Made by a program: the position numbers and the translations under genes
Notes under the pieces: model-generated
Told to the model about the DNA's origin: nothing
Databases searched by the model: none
The model's input: the letters and a program-made list of their open reading frames with translations, nothing else
Part shown: positions 32,722 through 41,337 of the stretch, one piece after another
Position numbering within the stretch: position 1 is the first letter of the stretch
Layout: each line of letters starts with the position of its first letter
DNA from: Oscillospiraceae bacterium
Lineage (GTDB): Bacteria > Bacillota > Clostridia > Oscillospirales > CAG-272
Length of the DNA stretch: 64,000 nucleotides
Assembly: GCA_015063895.1 (NCBI GenBank)
Contig: SVTG01000001.1
Coordinates: forward strand, 77,260-141,259
Reading direction: 5' to 3'

Positions 32722-34215
32722 ATGACAAAACACGTTTTTATTGCCAGCTTACAGCAGGAAACCAGTGCATTTAACCCTGTTATTTCTCCAAAAACCATGT
32801 TCTTTGACTTCAACTGTGAAGAATTGAAGGGCACGGAGGGCATGACGGGTGGCTTAGTAGATACCCTGTCAGCCGCCGAGGGCGTACGCGTCACCTACGG
32901 TCAATCCCTGGAGGCCGATAGCGGCGGTCCCCTGAACGATGCCGTATGGCAGAATTTCTTGAAGGGCGTGCTTGACGACATTGCCGCCAAGGGTCCCTTT
33001 GACGGTATCGCACTGGCGCTGCACGGCGCCACCAGCTCGCTGACGACCCCCGATATCTGCGGCGAGGTCGTTGCCGCCGTACGTGCGGCTGTGGGGGAAG
33101 CTGTGCCGATCGCCGTATCGCACGACCTGCACGCAAACGTCACCGCAAAAAGCGCAAAAAATGCCGACTATATCTGCGGTTACCACGAATATCCTCACCT
33201 TGACACCTACGAAACCGGCGTGCGCGCCGCAAAGCTTCTGTTAAAGCACATGGCAGGTGAAGTGCAAAAGACCGCCTACGCCGCCATTCCGATGATCGCC
33301 CCCGCACACGCCTATACCACCACTAAGGGCGCATTGCTGGCACTTGTCAACGATGCAAAGGCGATGGTTGAGCGCGGCGAGATCTCTGATTTCAGCTTGT
33401 TTGAGGCACAGCCCTGGCTGGACGTGCCCGAATTTGCCAGCGCCGTGATCGTGATCGCAAAGGACGAGGCAACCGCTACGCGCGTGGCAAACGATCTCGC
33501 GAGGCGCCATTTTGCCCTGCGCAAGGAGCTGCAGGGTCCCCCTCTTCTCAGCGTTGATGAGGTGATCAAAAAGGCACTTGCCAACAAAACGGGCAAGCCC
33601 GTGGTTCTGGTAGACTCCTCCGACTCAAGAGGTGCCGGGTCTACTGCCGACAGCGCCGCCGTGATCGAGGCACTGCTCCCCTATCGCGACGAGATCCGTG
33701 CAGCGGTTGGCGTGAGTGATGCACCCGCCGTGGAAAAAGCCTTTTCGCTTGGCGTCGGTGCCGTTGCCGACTTCACACTCGGTGCCACCGTAGCACCCAA
33801 GATCTCCAAGCCCGTCCTTGTGAAAAACGCACGCGTAAGAAGCCTGCACCTTGGCGACTTCACGGCTGTTGGTCCCCTTGCACGCGGCACACGCTCAAAT
33901 TGCGGTCTTGTGGCTGTGCTTGAGGTCGGCAAGATCCTGATCCAGGTATCCAAGCAGAGCGACAATGAAAAGGATATCGGCTTCTACCGCAGCTTTGGCA
34001 TTGATCCCGAATTTTGCCAGCTTGTCAGCGTCAAGGCCTGCACCTCGCTGCGTGCGGGATATACACCCATTTCCGCCGAGATCTGCAATGCAGATACGCC
34101 CGGTGCCACAGGCGCCGTTTTGACAAAGCTTGATTATCAGCAGCGCCCCGTACCCCTCTACCCCATGGAAGAGATCACCGAGGACGATATCGTAAAGGCT
34201 GTTTGCTACCGATAA
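32722..34215 (+). CDS. M81-family metallopeptidase (MlrC-like), copy 1
   Basis: A 497-residue protein of the MlrC/DUF1485 family. The N-terminal QQETSAFNP is typical, and metal-ligand motifs are visible in SHDLHANVT (Asp and His) and CGYHEYPHLDTYETG (His). The founding member, MlrC, cleaves linearised microcystin in Sphingomonas; most relatives have unknown substrates. GGAGG at 32711-32715 is 6 bases from ATG 32722 and only 3 from ATG 32719, so the second ATG is chosen. A closely similar copy follows 21 bases downstream. No signal peptide, so it is probably cytoplasmic. Confidence 0.88.
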   Translation: MTKHVFIASLQQETSAFNPVISPKTMFFDFNCEELKGTEGMTGGLVDTLSAAEGVRVTYGQSLEADSGGPLNDAVWQNFLKGVLDDIAAKGPFDGIALALHGATSSLTTPDICGEVVAAVRAAVGEAVPIAVSHDLHANVTAKSAKNADYICGYHEYPHLDTYETGVRAAKLLLKHMAGEVQKTAYAAIPMIAPAHAYTTTKGALLALVNDAKAMVERGEISDFSLFEAQPWLDVPEFASAVIVIAKDEATATRVANDLARRHFALRKELQGPPLLSVDEVIKKALANKTGKPVVLVDSSDSRGAGSTADSAAVIEALLPYRDEIRAAVGVSDAPAVEKAFSLGVGAVADFTLGATVAPKISKPVLVKNARVRSLHLGDFTAVGPLARGTRSNCGLVAVLEVGKILIQVSKQSDNEKDIGFYRSFGIDPEFCQLVSVKACTSLRAGYTPISAEICNADTPGATGAVLTKLDYQQRPVPLYPMEEITEDDIVKAVCYR

Positions 34216-34236
34216 GCGGTTTTTTGGAGGTTTATG

Positions 34237-35727
34237 ATGAACAAAAGCATTTATATTGCGGGGATTCAGCAGGAAACCAGCGCGTTTAATCCTGTTGTTT
34301 CCACAAAAGCCATATTCAAGGACTATAACTGTGAGGAGCTGAAGGGTACGCGCGGTATGATGGGCGGTATGGTAGATACACTTTTTGCCGCCAACGTGCA
34401 GCTGACCTACGGGCAATCCTTAGGTGCTGCCAGCGCAGGCCCCATTGACGATGCCGTATGGCAGAATTTTTTAAAGGGCGTGCTTGCTGACATTGCCGCA
34501 AAAGGCCCCTTCGACGGCATTGCACTTGTGATGCACGGTGCCACCAGCTCGCTTTCCACCCCGGACGTGTGCGGTGAGATCGTTGCCGCCGTACGCGCGG
34601 CTGTGGGGGAAGCTGTACCGATCGCGGTATCACACGACCTACACGCGAACGTTACCCAAAAAAGCGCAAAAAATGCCGACTATATCTGCGGTTACCACGA
34701 ATATCCCCATCTTGATATCTATGAAACCGGCGTGCGCGCCGCAAAGCTTCTGTTAAAGCACCTGGCAGGTGAAGCGCAAAAGACCGCCTACGCCGCCATT
34801 CCGATGATTGCCCCCGCGCACGCCTACACCACCACAAAGGGCGCACTGCTCGCGCTTATAAACGACGCAAAGGCCATGGTGGAAAGAGGCGAGATCGCGG
34901 ACTTCAGCTTGTTTGAGGCGCAGCCCTGGCTGGACGTGCCCGAATTTGCCAGCGCCGTGCTTGTAACCGCCAAGGACGAGGCAACCGCTACGCGCGTGGC
35001 AAACGACCTTGCGAGGCGCCATTTTGCCCTGCGCAAGGAGCTGCAGGGTGAGCCTCTGCTGACCGTTGACGAGGTCATCAAGCGGGCTCTTGCCAACAAA
35101 ACGGGCAAGCCCGTGGTGCTGGTAGACTCCTCCGATTCAAGAGGTGCCGGGTCTACGACCGACAGCGCCGCTGTCCTGGAAGCGCTGCTGCCCTACCGCG
35201 ATGAGATCCGTGCGGCCGTGGGTGTCAGTGATATCCCCGCCGTTGAAAAAGCCTTTTCGCTTGGCGTCGGTGCCGTTGCCGACTTCACGCTCGGCGCGAC
35301 GATCGCCCCCTCGCTTTTCAAACCCGTTCACGTTAAAAACGCGCGCATACGCAGCCTGCACCTCGGCGATTTTGTCATGGCAGGCCCGATCGGACGCGGC
35401 GGACGCGCAAATTGCGGCCGCGTGGCGGTTCTTGAGGTCGGAAAGATCCTGGTTCACGTATCCGAGATCAGCGACGGCACAAGGGATATCAACTATTTCC
35501 GCAGCTTTGGCATCGATCCCGAATTTTGCCAGCTTGTCAGCGTCAAGGCCTGCACCTCGCTGCGTGCGGGATATACGCCGATCGCCGCCGAGTTCTGCAA
35601 CACCGACACGCCCGGTGCCGCAGGTGCTGTTTTGACAAAGCTTGATTATCAGCAGCGCCCCGTGCCGCTTTACCCTTTTGAGGAAATTAACGAGGGCGAT
35701 ATTCAAGCGGCCGTTTGCTATCGCTAA
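34237..35727 (+). CDS. M81-family metallopeptidase (MlrC-like), copy 2
   Basis: A 496-residue tandem paralogue of the preceding gene, alike along the whole length with all metal-ligand motifs retained (SHDLHANVT, CGYHEYPHLDIYETG). The leader GGAGGTTTATGATGA is the same as in copy 1, so the duplication included the RBS. Again the second ATG (34237) has the better spacing. Stretches of near-identical DNA, such as that encoding KDEATATRVANDLARRHFAL, alternate with diverged stretches, for example residues around SLFKPVHVKNARIRS. Different substrate preference of the two copies is possible but untested. Confidence 0.88.
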   Translation: MNKSIYIAGIQQETSAFNPVVSTKAIFKDYNCEELKGTRGMMGGMVDTLFAANVQLTYGQSLGAASAGPIDDAVWQNFLKGVLADIAAKGPFDGIALVMHGATSSLSTPDVCGEIVAAVRAAVGEAVPIAVSHDLHANVTQKSAKNADYICGYHEYPHLDIYETGVRAAKLLLKHLAGEAQKTAYAAIPMIAPAHAYTTTKGALLALINDAKAMVERGEIADFSLFEAQPWLDVPEFASAVLVTAKDEATATRVANDLARRHFALRKELQGEPLLTVDEVIKRALANKTGKPVVLVDSSDSRGAGSTTDSAAVLEALLPYRDEIRAAVGVSDIPAVEKAFSLGVGAVADFTLGATIAPSLFKPVHVKNARIRSLHLGDFVMAGPIGRGGRANCGRVAVLEVGKILVHVSEISDGTRDINYFRSFGIDPEFCQLVSVKACTSLRAGYTPIAAEFCNTDTPGAAGAVLTKLDYQQRPVPLYPFEEINEGDIQAAVCYR

Positions 35728-35760
35728 GATCATTTTTCCGTTTTGAAAGGATATACTGCC

Positions 35761-37827
35761 ATGGAAAAAAGCTATGCGTTCAGAGATCGCATGCGGCAGG
35801 TCCACAGACCGGATCGCCGTATAGAAAAGCCCCTCCCCTCGGGTCAGATCGAAATTACAGCGCGCTGGCAGATCGCCCTTCCCGAAGACGAGCTCTTAGC
35901 CACAGTTGCTAAGGATCTTCAGGATTATTTTGCCGTTTCAATGGGACTTTCCCTTGCCGTTTGCGAGGACGCAGTATCAGAATACGCCATTACTTACAAA
36001 ATCGACCCCACGCTTGAGGGTGACGGCAGCTACCGCGTAGCCGTTACCGAAAAACAGGTCTGCCTTGTCGGCAAGGACGCTCGCGCCGCTGCTCAGGCAA
36101 GCTACCTGCTTGAGGATATCTGCAACTTGGCACAGGCCCCCTACCTTGCTATTGGAAATACCGACCGTACGCCTATATTCCGCTGTCGCATGGTCCACTC
36201 AGGCTACTGTATTGATGAATACCCCGACGAGCATCTGAATGCCATCGCACACAGCGGCGTAAATACCATTCTGGTATTTGTAGCAGGCGTGAACCAAGCC
36301 CCCTCTCACCCCTTGGATTTTAATGATCTCATCAAAAGAGCTGCAAAATATGGGCTTGACGTCTACGCTTACAGCTATATGAAAAGCCGCCTGCACCCCG
36401 ATGACCCGAAGGCTGAGGCGTTTTATGACGGGCTCTACGGTGAGCTGTTTCGCAAGTGCCCCGGCTTTAAGGGCATCGTATTCGTCGGGGAGAGCGTAGA
36501 ATTCCCCAGCAAGGATCCCCGCACCTGCGGGCGTTTGCGCCTTGACAATATCGGCCCTGACGGCAAAAAAATCGACCCGCGCCCTCTCCCCGGCTGGTTC
36601 CCCTGCTGCGACTACCCCTTGTGGCTCGATATGGTCAAGCGCACGATCAGGCGCGTGACCCCCGATGCCGACATAGTTTTTTGGACCTATAACTGGGGCT
36701 ACTGTGCCGAGGAAGACCGCGTCGCACTCATTGATGCGCTCCCCACCGACATCAGCCTGCAAGCCACCTTTGAAATGTTTGAGGACGACGAAAGACAGGG
36801 TGTGCCCACACGCTCGACCGACTACACGCTCTCAGCACCCTATGCAGGCAAGTATTTTATCAGTGAAGCAAAGGCAGCTCGCAAGAACGGCATTCCGCTG
36901 TATTCTATGACCAACGCAGGTGGCCTTACCTGGGATACGGGCGTGGTTCCCTATCAGCCCGCCCCCTACCAATGGTTAAAGCGTTATCAGTCCATTCGTG
37001 ACTGTCACGAGGCCTACGGGCTTTGCGGCTCGATGGAATGCCATCATTACGGCTTCTATCCCTCCTTTATCTCTGATCTTGCTAAGGAATATTTTACCGC
37101 CCACGATCCCGACGGCGAGGAGATCATCAAAAAGTTAATTATCAGAGATTGGGGTGCCCAAAATGTTGAAGCCGTGACAAAAGCCTATCGCCTTTTCAGC
37201 GATGCCAACCACGACATTATCACAAGCAACAAGGACCAGTACGGTCCCCTGCGTATCGGCCCCGCCTATCCGTTGGTGCTCTTTGAGGACGAAAATATTA
37301 CGATCCCCTCCAGTCCCACGGCGCACTTTAACATCAACTGGATCTGCTTTTCCCGCTACAAAACCTCAAAGCCCTTGTCAGACCCCACCCAGCGCGCAGT
37401 TTTCGAGGGTGAGATCCGCGTGTATCAAAGCGTTGCCGACCGCATGCTTGAAGCCGCCACGATCCTCAAGGGTCTGTTACCCACCCTACCGCAAAACATG
37501 CGCGACGAGGCACAGCGCATTGCAGGCACCGTTGAATTTATGGGGCGTTCGCTCCTGACCGCCTATCACGTCAAGCGCTGGTACGTGGAAAAGGTCGCCA
37601 TTGCCGAGCATGACGGTGACCTCACCACCCATATCCATGCTCTGCGCGAGATCGGCGAGGCCGAGATCGCAAACGCAAAAGCATCTCTGCCCTTGGTGGA
37701 TTTTGATTCCCGTCTTGGCTATGAGCCCAGTATGGAATATGCCGCCGACCGCGAGCATATTACCTGGAAGATCTCTGTCATGGAGCGTATCCTGCGCGAG
37801 GAGCTGCCCACACTTGCAACCGAATAA
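35761..37827 (+). CDS. Glycoside-hydrolase-like protein (GH20b-type N-terminal domain plus barrel)
   Basis: A 688-residue protein without a signal peptide. Residues about 20-140 resemble the alpha/beta GH20b domain found before GH20, GH67 and GH84 catalytic barrels (DGSYRVAVTEKQVCLVGKDARAA). Next comes a barrel-like region starting PIFRCRMVHSGYCIDEYPDE, with HSGVNTILVFV, KGIVFVGESVEF (possible catalytic Glu) and DIVFWTYNWGY, then a helical C-terminal domain. I cannot name a CAZy family; an acid-base Glu is only suggested. It is last in the M81 operon, and co-transcription with two peptidases suggests breakdown of a glycopeptide or amino-sugar conjugate (inference). Confidence 0.68.
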   Translation: MEKSYAFRDRMRQVHRPDRRIEKPLPSGQIEITARWQIALPEDELLATVAKDLQDYFAVSMGLSLAVCEDAVSEYAITYKIDPTLEGDGSYRVAVTEKQVCLVGKDARAAAQASYLLEDICNLAQAPYLAIGNTDRTPIFRCRMVHSGYCIDEYPDEHLNAIAHSGVNTILVFVAGVNQAPSHPLDFNDLIKRAAKYGLDVYAYSYMKSRLHPDDPKAEAFYDGLYGELFRKCPGFKGIVFVGESVEFPSKDPRTCGRLRLDNIGPDGKKIDPRPLPGWFPCCDYPLWLDMVKRTIRRVTPDADIVFWTYNWGYCAEEDRVALIDALPTDISLQATFEMFEDDERQGVPTRSTDYTLSAPYAGKYFISEAKAARKNGIPLYSMTNAGGLTWDTGVVPYQPAPYQWLKRYQSIRDCHEAYGLCGSMECHHYGFYPSFISDLAKEYFTAHDPDGEEIIKKLIIRDWGAQNVEAVTKAYRLFSDANHDIITSNKDQYGPLRIGPAYPLVLFEDENITIPSSPTAHFNINWICFSRYKTSKPLSDPTQRAVFEGEIRVYQSVADRMLEAATILKGLLPTLPQNMRDEAQRIAGTVEFMGRSLLTAYHVKRWYVEKVAIAEHDGDLTTHIHALREIGEAEIANAKASLPLVDFDSRLGYEPSMEYAADREHITWKISVMERILREELPTLATE

Positions 37828-37835
37828 ACAATGCA

Positions 37836-37866
37836 AAAACCACCTATGCACAGCATAGGTGGTTTT
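37836..37866. terminator. Bidirectional terminator between the M81 operon and the peptidase-like gene
   Basis: AAAACCACCTATG / CATAGGTGGTTTT, 13-bp perfect stem with loop CACAG; T-runs follow on both strands, so it serves both convergent units. Confidence 0.92.
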
Positions 37867-37889
37867 CTTTCTTTATCAAATCATATATT

Positions 37890-38363
37890 TCAAGACGTTT
37901 TCCGTTTTACAAGGCGGCGCAAAAGCCCCCACGTGCGACGCGGCAAAAAGCGAAGGCGTCGCAATGGAAAAACGCAGTGCCAAAAGCTGTAAAAGCGATA
38001 CGAAAAAGCACCAAGCTCAACACGCTTCTCACCGCGATAATAGGCGCTGACGACAGCCACCACGCTTTCGCGCGGCACACCGTATTCAAGGGCGGTTTGG
38101 TTATCGCCGCAAAACACGGGCCTGCCCTCTTGATCCCATTTGATCAGGCGATGCAGCACGTACGCACCGTTTTCCCTACGATATAGGCAAATATCGCGCT
38201 TTTTGAGCACGCTTGGTGCCACCAAAATCACGCTGTCACGTCCCTCTTTCAAGAGCGGCAGCATACTGGTGCCACGCGGAAAAAGACGGAATTCGCCCCC
38301 CTCACCGATGACCTCCTTGATAAGGGGCACCAGCTCGTTCATGGAAAAAGCGTTATTCTGCAA
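37890..38363 (-). CDS. S24/S26-family signal-peptidase-like protein
   Basis: A 157-residue protein with the LexA/signal-peptidase fold: the nucleophile region PRGTSMLPLL (Ser33), then DSVILVAP, KKRDICLYRR, and YVLHRLIKW, and a basic C-terminus ending KRKTS. It lacks the N-terminal membrane anchor of type I signal peptidases, and I cannot place the catalytic lysine with confidence. The start is taken as TTG 38363, which overlaps the PqqD-like gene and has AGGGGG about 10 bases ahead; ATG 38342 is an alternative. It is the last gene of the glyS-kinase-PqqD unit. Confidence 0.75.
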   Translation of the reverse strand: MQNNAFSMNELVPLIKEVIGEGGEFRLFPRGTSMLPLLKEGRDSVILVAPSVLKKRDICLYRRENGAYVLHRLIKWDQEGRPVFCGDNQTALEYGVPRESVVAVVSAYYRGEKRVELGAFSYRFYSFWHCVFPLRRLRFLPRRTWGLLRRLVKRKTS

Positions 38364-38619
38364 CGGCGCCTACCCCCTTCAGGGTATCAAGGAAGGCCAC
38401 GGCATGTGCCTTAGCGGTCTCGGCGTCAATCTCATAGGCATTTGTGATCGCCCCGACAAGCTCGTCAAGCGTGATATCGTTTTCAAGCATATCCCAGATA
38501 AAGCTACCCGTACCGTTTACCGAGATCATACCGTTAAAGCGCTTGGTAGCGGCGCCAACGGCCACGATCACGTATTGCGGGCCTATTTTGCGTTTGATAA
38601 AATCCCTACTCCGTTTCAC
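38353..38619 (-). CDS. PqqD-like peptide chaperone / RiPP recognition element
   Basis: An 88-residue protein with the PqqD fold signature: FNGMISVNGTGSFIWDMLEND followed by DELVGAITNAYEID and AFLDTLKGVG. PqqD proteins bind leader peptides and hand them to modifying enzymes such as radical SAM proteins; stand-alone ones also sit beside HPr-kinase-like genes. The frame could begin at GTG 38631, but the AAAGGAG at 38639-38633 is then one base away, so GTG 38619 is preferred; spacing (13) is still long. It overlaps the kinase 3' end and the peptidase-like 5' end, a tightly coupled trio. No precursor peptide gene was found. Confidence 0.78.
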   Translation of the reverse strand: MKRSRDFIKRKIGPQYVIVAVGAATKRFNGMISVNGTGSFIWDMLENDITLDELVGAITNAYEIDAETAKAHAVAFLDTLKGVGAVAE

Positions 38620-39337
38620 AGTCGTTTCCACTCTCCTTTACATACATTCCCTGAAAGGCTACGATCGCCGCCTCGGGCAGCATATTGCAATGCAACAAAT
38701 ACGTGGGGGTGCTTGTCACCAGCGAATCAAGCAGCTCAAGAAAGCGCTCGGCCATCTCCTGCTCCTCGGGCATCAGCACCTGTCCGAACAGGCGCGAGAT
38801 CATTTGTGCGCTCTCAAGAGGTGCGATGGTATTTTCCTTGCCGCGCTCCAAAAAGCAGATCGCCTGCAGGGGAACACTGACGTTACCGCCCAGCTTTTCC
38901 TTGCCGCGCCACGGCGTGCCGTAAGCGATCCATTTGCCTTCCCTGCGGCGCAAGATCGGCTTATCGCCGTTAATAAAGAAGACGCGCTCACCAAATACCT
39001 GCTGCCAAAGCGCCGTGTGCGTGGATTTTCCCGTGCCGCTGTGAGCGGCAAAGGCATAGCCCTTGCCGTCACAGGAAATGACGGAAGCGTGAAAGACCAT
39101 CGCATCAAAGCGCGGCAGCTGCAGGGCGATCTGGCGATAGACGCAAATAGACTCCAAATACCCGTCAGAAGAGCTGTAGGGATTATCCTCGCGCTCCCTC
39201 TCAAGCTCCTCGTCGCTGACACGAACGGTGATATCCGCCACGTCAAACTCAGCTAAAAATTCGCGGCAAAAATCAAACACGAAAGGATACCTATTCTCTA
39301 TTGTCACGTTCAAATCTGCGATACGAATACCAAACAT
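38606..39337 (-). CDS. HPr-kinase-like serine kinase (PqqD-associated)
   Basis: A 243-residue protein with a Walker A AAHSGTGKSTH at residues about 97-107 and a Walker-B-like FFINGDKPILRR, the pattern of HprK-related kinases found with PqqD proteins and of lasso-peptide kinases. The N-terminal half (about 1-80) is a separate mixed domain. It lacks the N-terminal DRTGG-type domain of true HPr kinase/phosphorylase, so it is not the carbon-control enzyme. It starts at ATG 39337 behind AAAGGATATC, 33 bases after glyS, and overlaps the PqqD-like gene. The substrate, likely a peptide Ser/Thr, is unknown. Confidence 0.8.
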   Translation of the reverse strand: MFGIRIADLNVTIENRYPFVFDFCREFLAEFDVADITVRVSDEELEREREDNPYSSSDGYLESICVYRQIALQLPRFDAMVFHASVISCDGKGYAFAAHSGTGKSTHTALWQQVFGERVFFINGDKPILRRREGKWIAYGTPWRGKEKLGGNVSVPLQAICFLERGKENTIAPLESAQMISRLFGQVLMPEEQEMAERFLELLDSLVTSTPTYLLHCNMLPEAAIVAFQGMYVKESGNDCETE

Positions 39338-39370
39338 ACGATATCCTTTCTACTTGAATTTAAGATCCGA

Positions 39371-40786
39371 TCAAAATGCAAGACGCTTTTCAATATAAGC
39401 CTTGAGCTCGCTGATGGGCAAGCGCACCTGCTCCATGGTGTCACGGTCACGTACCGTTACGCAGTTATCGGCAGGCTTTTCGGCGTCACCCACAGTCTCA
39501 AAGTCAACGGTCACGCAAAGAGGCGTACCGATCTCGTCCTCACGGCGGTAGCGCTTACCGATCGAGCCCGTCTCGTCGTAATCAACGGCAAAATATTTTG
39601 CCAGCTCGTCGCGCACCTCGAGTGCTTTTTCCGAGAGCTTTTTGGAAAGAGGCAGCACTGCCACCTTGTAGGGGGCAAGCGCGGGGTGCAGGCGGAGTAC
39701 CACACGGGTATCGTTCTTAGCCGCGTCGATCACCTCTTCGTCGTACGCATCAACCAGGAAAGCAAGCGCCACACGGTCAGCACCAAGAGAGGGCTCTACT
39801 ACGTAGGGCACGTAATGCTCGCCCGTTTCGGGGTCAAAATAGGTCAGATCCTTGCCGCTGTGCTTGGCGTGCTGAGAAAGGTCGTAATCGGTGCGGTCAG
39901 CAATGCCCCACAGCTCGCCCCAGCCAAACGGGAACAGGAACTCAAAGTCGGTGGTGCCCTTCGAATAGAAGGCAAGCTCCTCGGGATCATGGTCGCGCAA
40001 ACGCAGATTCTCTTCTCTCATACCGAGATCAAGGAGCCACTTCTTGCAATAATCCTTCCAGTATGCAAACCATTCAAGGTCGGTGCCGGGCTTGCAGAAG
40101 AACTCCAGCTCCATCTGTTCAAATTCGCGGGTACGGAAGGTGAAGTTACCGGGCGTGATCTCGTTACGGAAGGATTTACCGATCTGGCACACACCAAAGG
40201 GGAGCTTGCGACGTGTGGAGCGCTGGATCGCGGGGAAATTCACAAAAATACCCTGTGCGGTCTCGGGACGAAGATATACGGTGTTGGCGCTATCCTCGGT
40301 AACACCGATGAAGGTTTTGAACATCAGGTTGAACTTTTTAATGGCGGTAAAATCCTGCTTACCGCAGGTGGGGCAAACGATACCCTTTTCCTCAATGTAA
40401 GCAGACATCTGCTCAAAGCTCCAGCCTGCGGGATTGTCGTCAAGGCCGTTTTCAAAGGCATATTCCTCGATCAGCTTATCTGCACGGTGACGCGCCTTGC
40501 AGGCCTTGCAGTCCATCAAAGGATCGGAAAAGCCGCCCACGTGACCGGAGGCCACCCAAGCCTCGGGGTTCATAATGATCGCACTGTCAAGCCCCACGTT
40601 ATAACGGCTTTCCTGTACGAACTTTTTCCACCAAGCGCGCTTGACGTTGTTTTTGAATTCTACGCCAAGGGGGCCGTAATCCCAAGAGTTGGCAAGGCCG
40701 CCGTAAATCTCAGACCCGGGGAAGATAAAGCCACGGTTCTTGCAAAGCGCTACGATTTTTTCCATTGTTTTTTCGCTGTTGTTCAT
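39371..40786 (-). CDS. glyS: Glycyl-tRNA synthetase (homodimeric class II type)
   Basis: A 471-residue single-chain enzyme of the eukaryotic/archaeal alpha-2 type, not the bacterial GlyQ-GlyS tetramer. Visible are the N-terminal [20 protein letters not shown], class II motif 2 region ([20 protein letters not shown]), motif 3 around [12 protein letters not shown], a CPTCG zinc-like pair, and the C-terminal anticodon-binding domain ([14 protein letters not shown]). Promoter with full consensus lies directly upstream; no T-box leader fits in the 77-base gap. The kinase/PqqD/peptidase trio is downstream in the same transcript. Confidence 0.95.
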   Translation of the reverse strand: MNNSEKTMEKIVALCKNRGFIFPGSEIYGGLANSWDYGPLGVEFKNNVKRAWWKKFVQESRYNVGLDSAIIMNPEAWVASGHVGGFSDPLMDCKACKARHRADKLIEEYAFENGLDDNPAGWSFEQMSAYIEEKGIVCPTCGKQDFTAIKKFNLMFKTFIGVTEDSANTVYLRPETAQGIFVNFPAIQRSTRRKLPFGVCQIGKSFRNEITPGNFTFRTREFEQMELEFFCKPGTDLEWFAYWKDYCKKWLLDLGMREENLRLRDHDPEELAFYSKGTTDFEFLFPFGWGELWGIADRTDYDLSQHAKHSGKDLTYFDPETGEHYVPYVVEPSLGADRVALAFLVDAYDEEVIDAAKNDTRVVLRLHPALAPYKVAVLPLSKKLSEKALEVRDELAKYFAVDYDETGSIGKRYRREDEIGTPLCVTVDFETVGDAEKPADNCVTVRDRDTMEQVRLPISELKAYIEKRLAF

Positions 40787-40830
40787 ATCTGACTCCTAAA
40801 AAATATTGTTTTTTATGATTTGATTTTATT

Positions 40831-40859
40831 ATTATAAAACAGTTTTTCGGCAGTGTCAA
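40831..40859 (-). promoter_or_regulatory. Consensus sigma-A promoter for glyS and the downstream cassette
   Basis: On the minus strand TTGACA (40859-40854), 17-base spacer, TATAAT (40836-40831): a perfect match to the vegetative consensus. It starts right behind the ybaK stop. Confidence 0.92.
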
Positions 40860-40863
40860 TACC

Positions 40864-41337
40864 TCAAACCGTAATATCCGAAAGGACAGCACCAACAAAC
40901 GCAACAAGGTCTGCCGTTTTCAGCAACAGCTGTGCACCGCGCACACCTGCGCTGACGGTGATCTTTTCCTGCATAGCCGCCAAATGACTGAAATAAGTCG
41001 GAAATTTCTTTTTCATACCGATCGGTGAGCAGCCGCCGCGGATATACCCCGTCAGCGCCAGCAGATCCTTCACGGCAACCATTTCAAGGCGCTTGTTGCC
41101 CGTGACCTTAGCCGCCTTTTTCAAGTCGATCTCAAGGTCTGCGGGGATACAAAAGACCACAGGTCCGCTTTTATCACCGCGCGCTACGAGTGTTTTAAAT
41201 ACCATTTCGGGCATAAGCCCGATCTCCTCGGCAATATGGGTAGCGGCGAGATTGTTTTCGTCAACCTCATATTCCATCACCTCAAAGGAGACCCTTGCAG
41301 CATCTAAAATACGCATGACGTTGGTCTTGTTTTTCAC
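40864..41337 (-). CDS. ybaK: Cys-tRNA(Pro)/Cys-tRNA(Cys) deacylase YbaK
   Basis: A 157-residue trans-editing enzyme that hydrolyses Cys-tRNA(Pro) and related mischarged tRNAs in the cytoplasm. Family marks: ATHIAEEIGL, the conserved lysine in MVFKTLVARGD, IPADLEIDLKKAAK, and YIRGGCSPIGMKKKFPTY. The start is GTG 41337, overlapping the recN stop as GTGA; an internal ATG at 41316 is a weaker choice since it has no RBS. It is the last gene of the nusB operon; no terminator separates it from the glyS promoter. Confidence 0.92.
   Translation of the reverse strand: MKNKTNVMRILDAARVSFEVMEYEVDENNLAATHIAEEIGLMPEMVFKTLVARGDKSGPVVFCIPADLEIDLKKAAKVTGNKRLEMVAVKDLLALTGYIRGGCSPIGMKKKFPTYFSHLAAMQEKITVSAGVRGAQLLLKTADLVAFVGAVLSDITV

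Noticed and set aside
40787..40863. Possible T-box leader before glyS
   Set aside because: The gap is 77 bases and holds a consensus promoter; there is no room for specifier and antiterminator stems.
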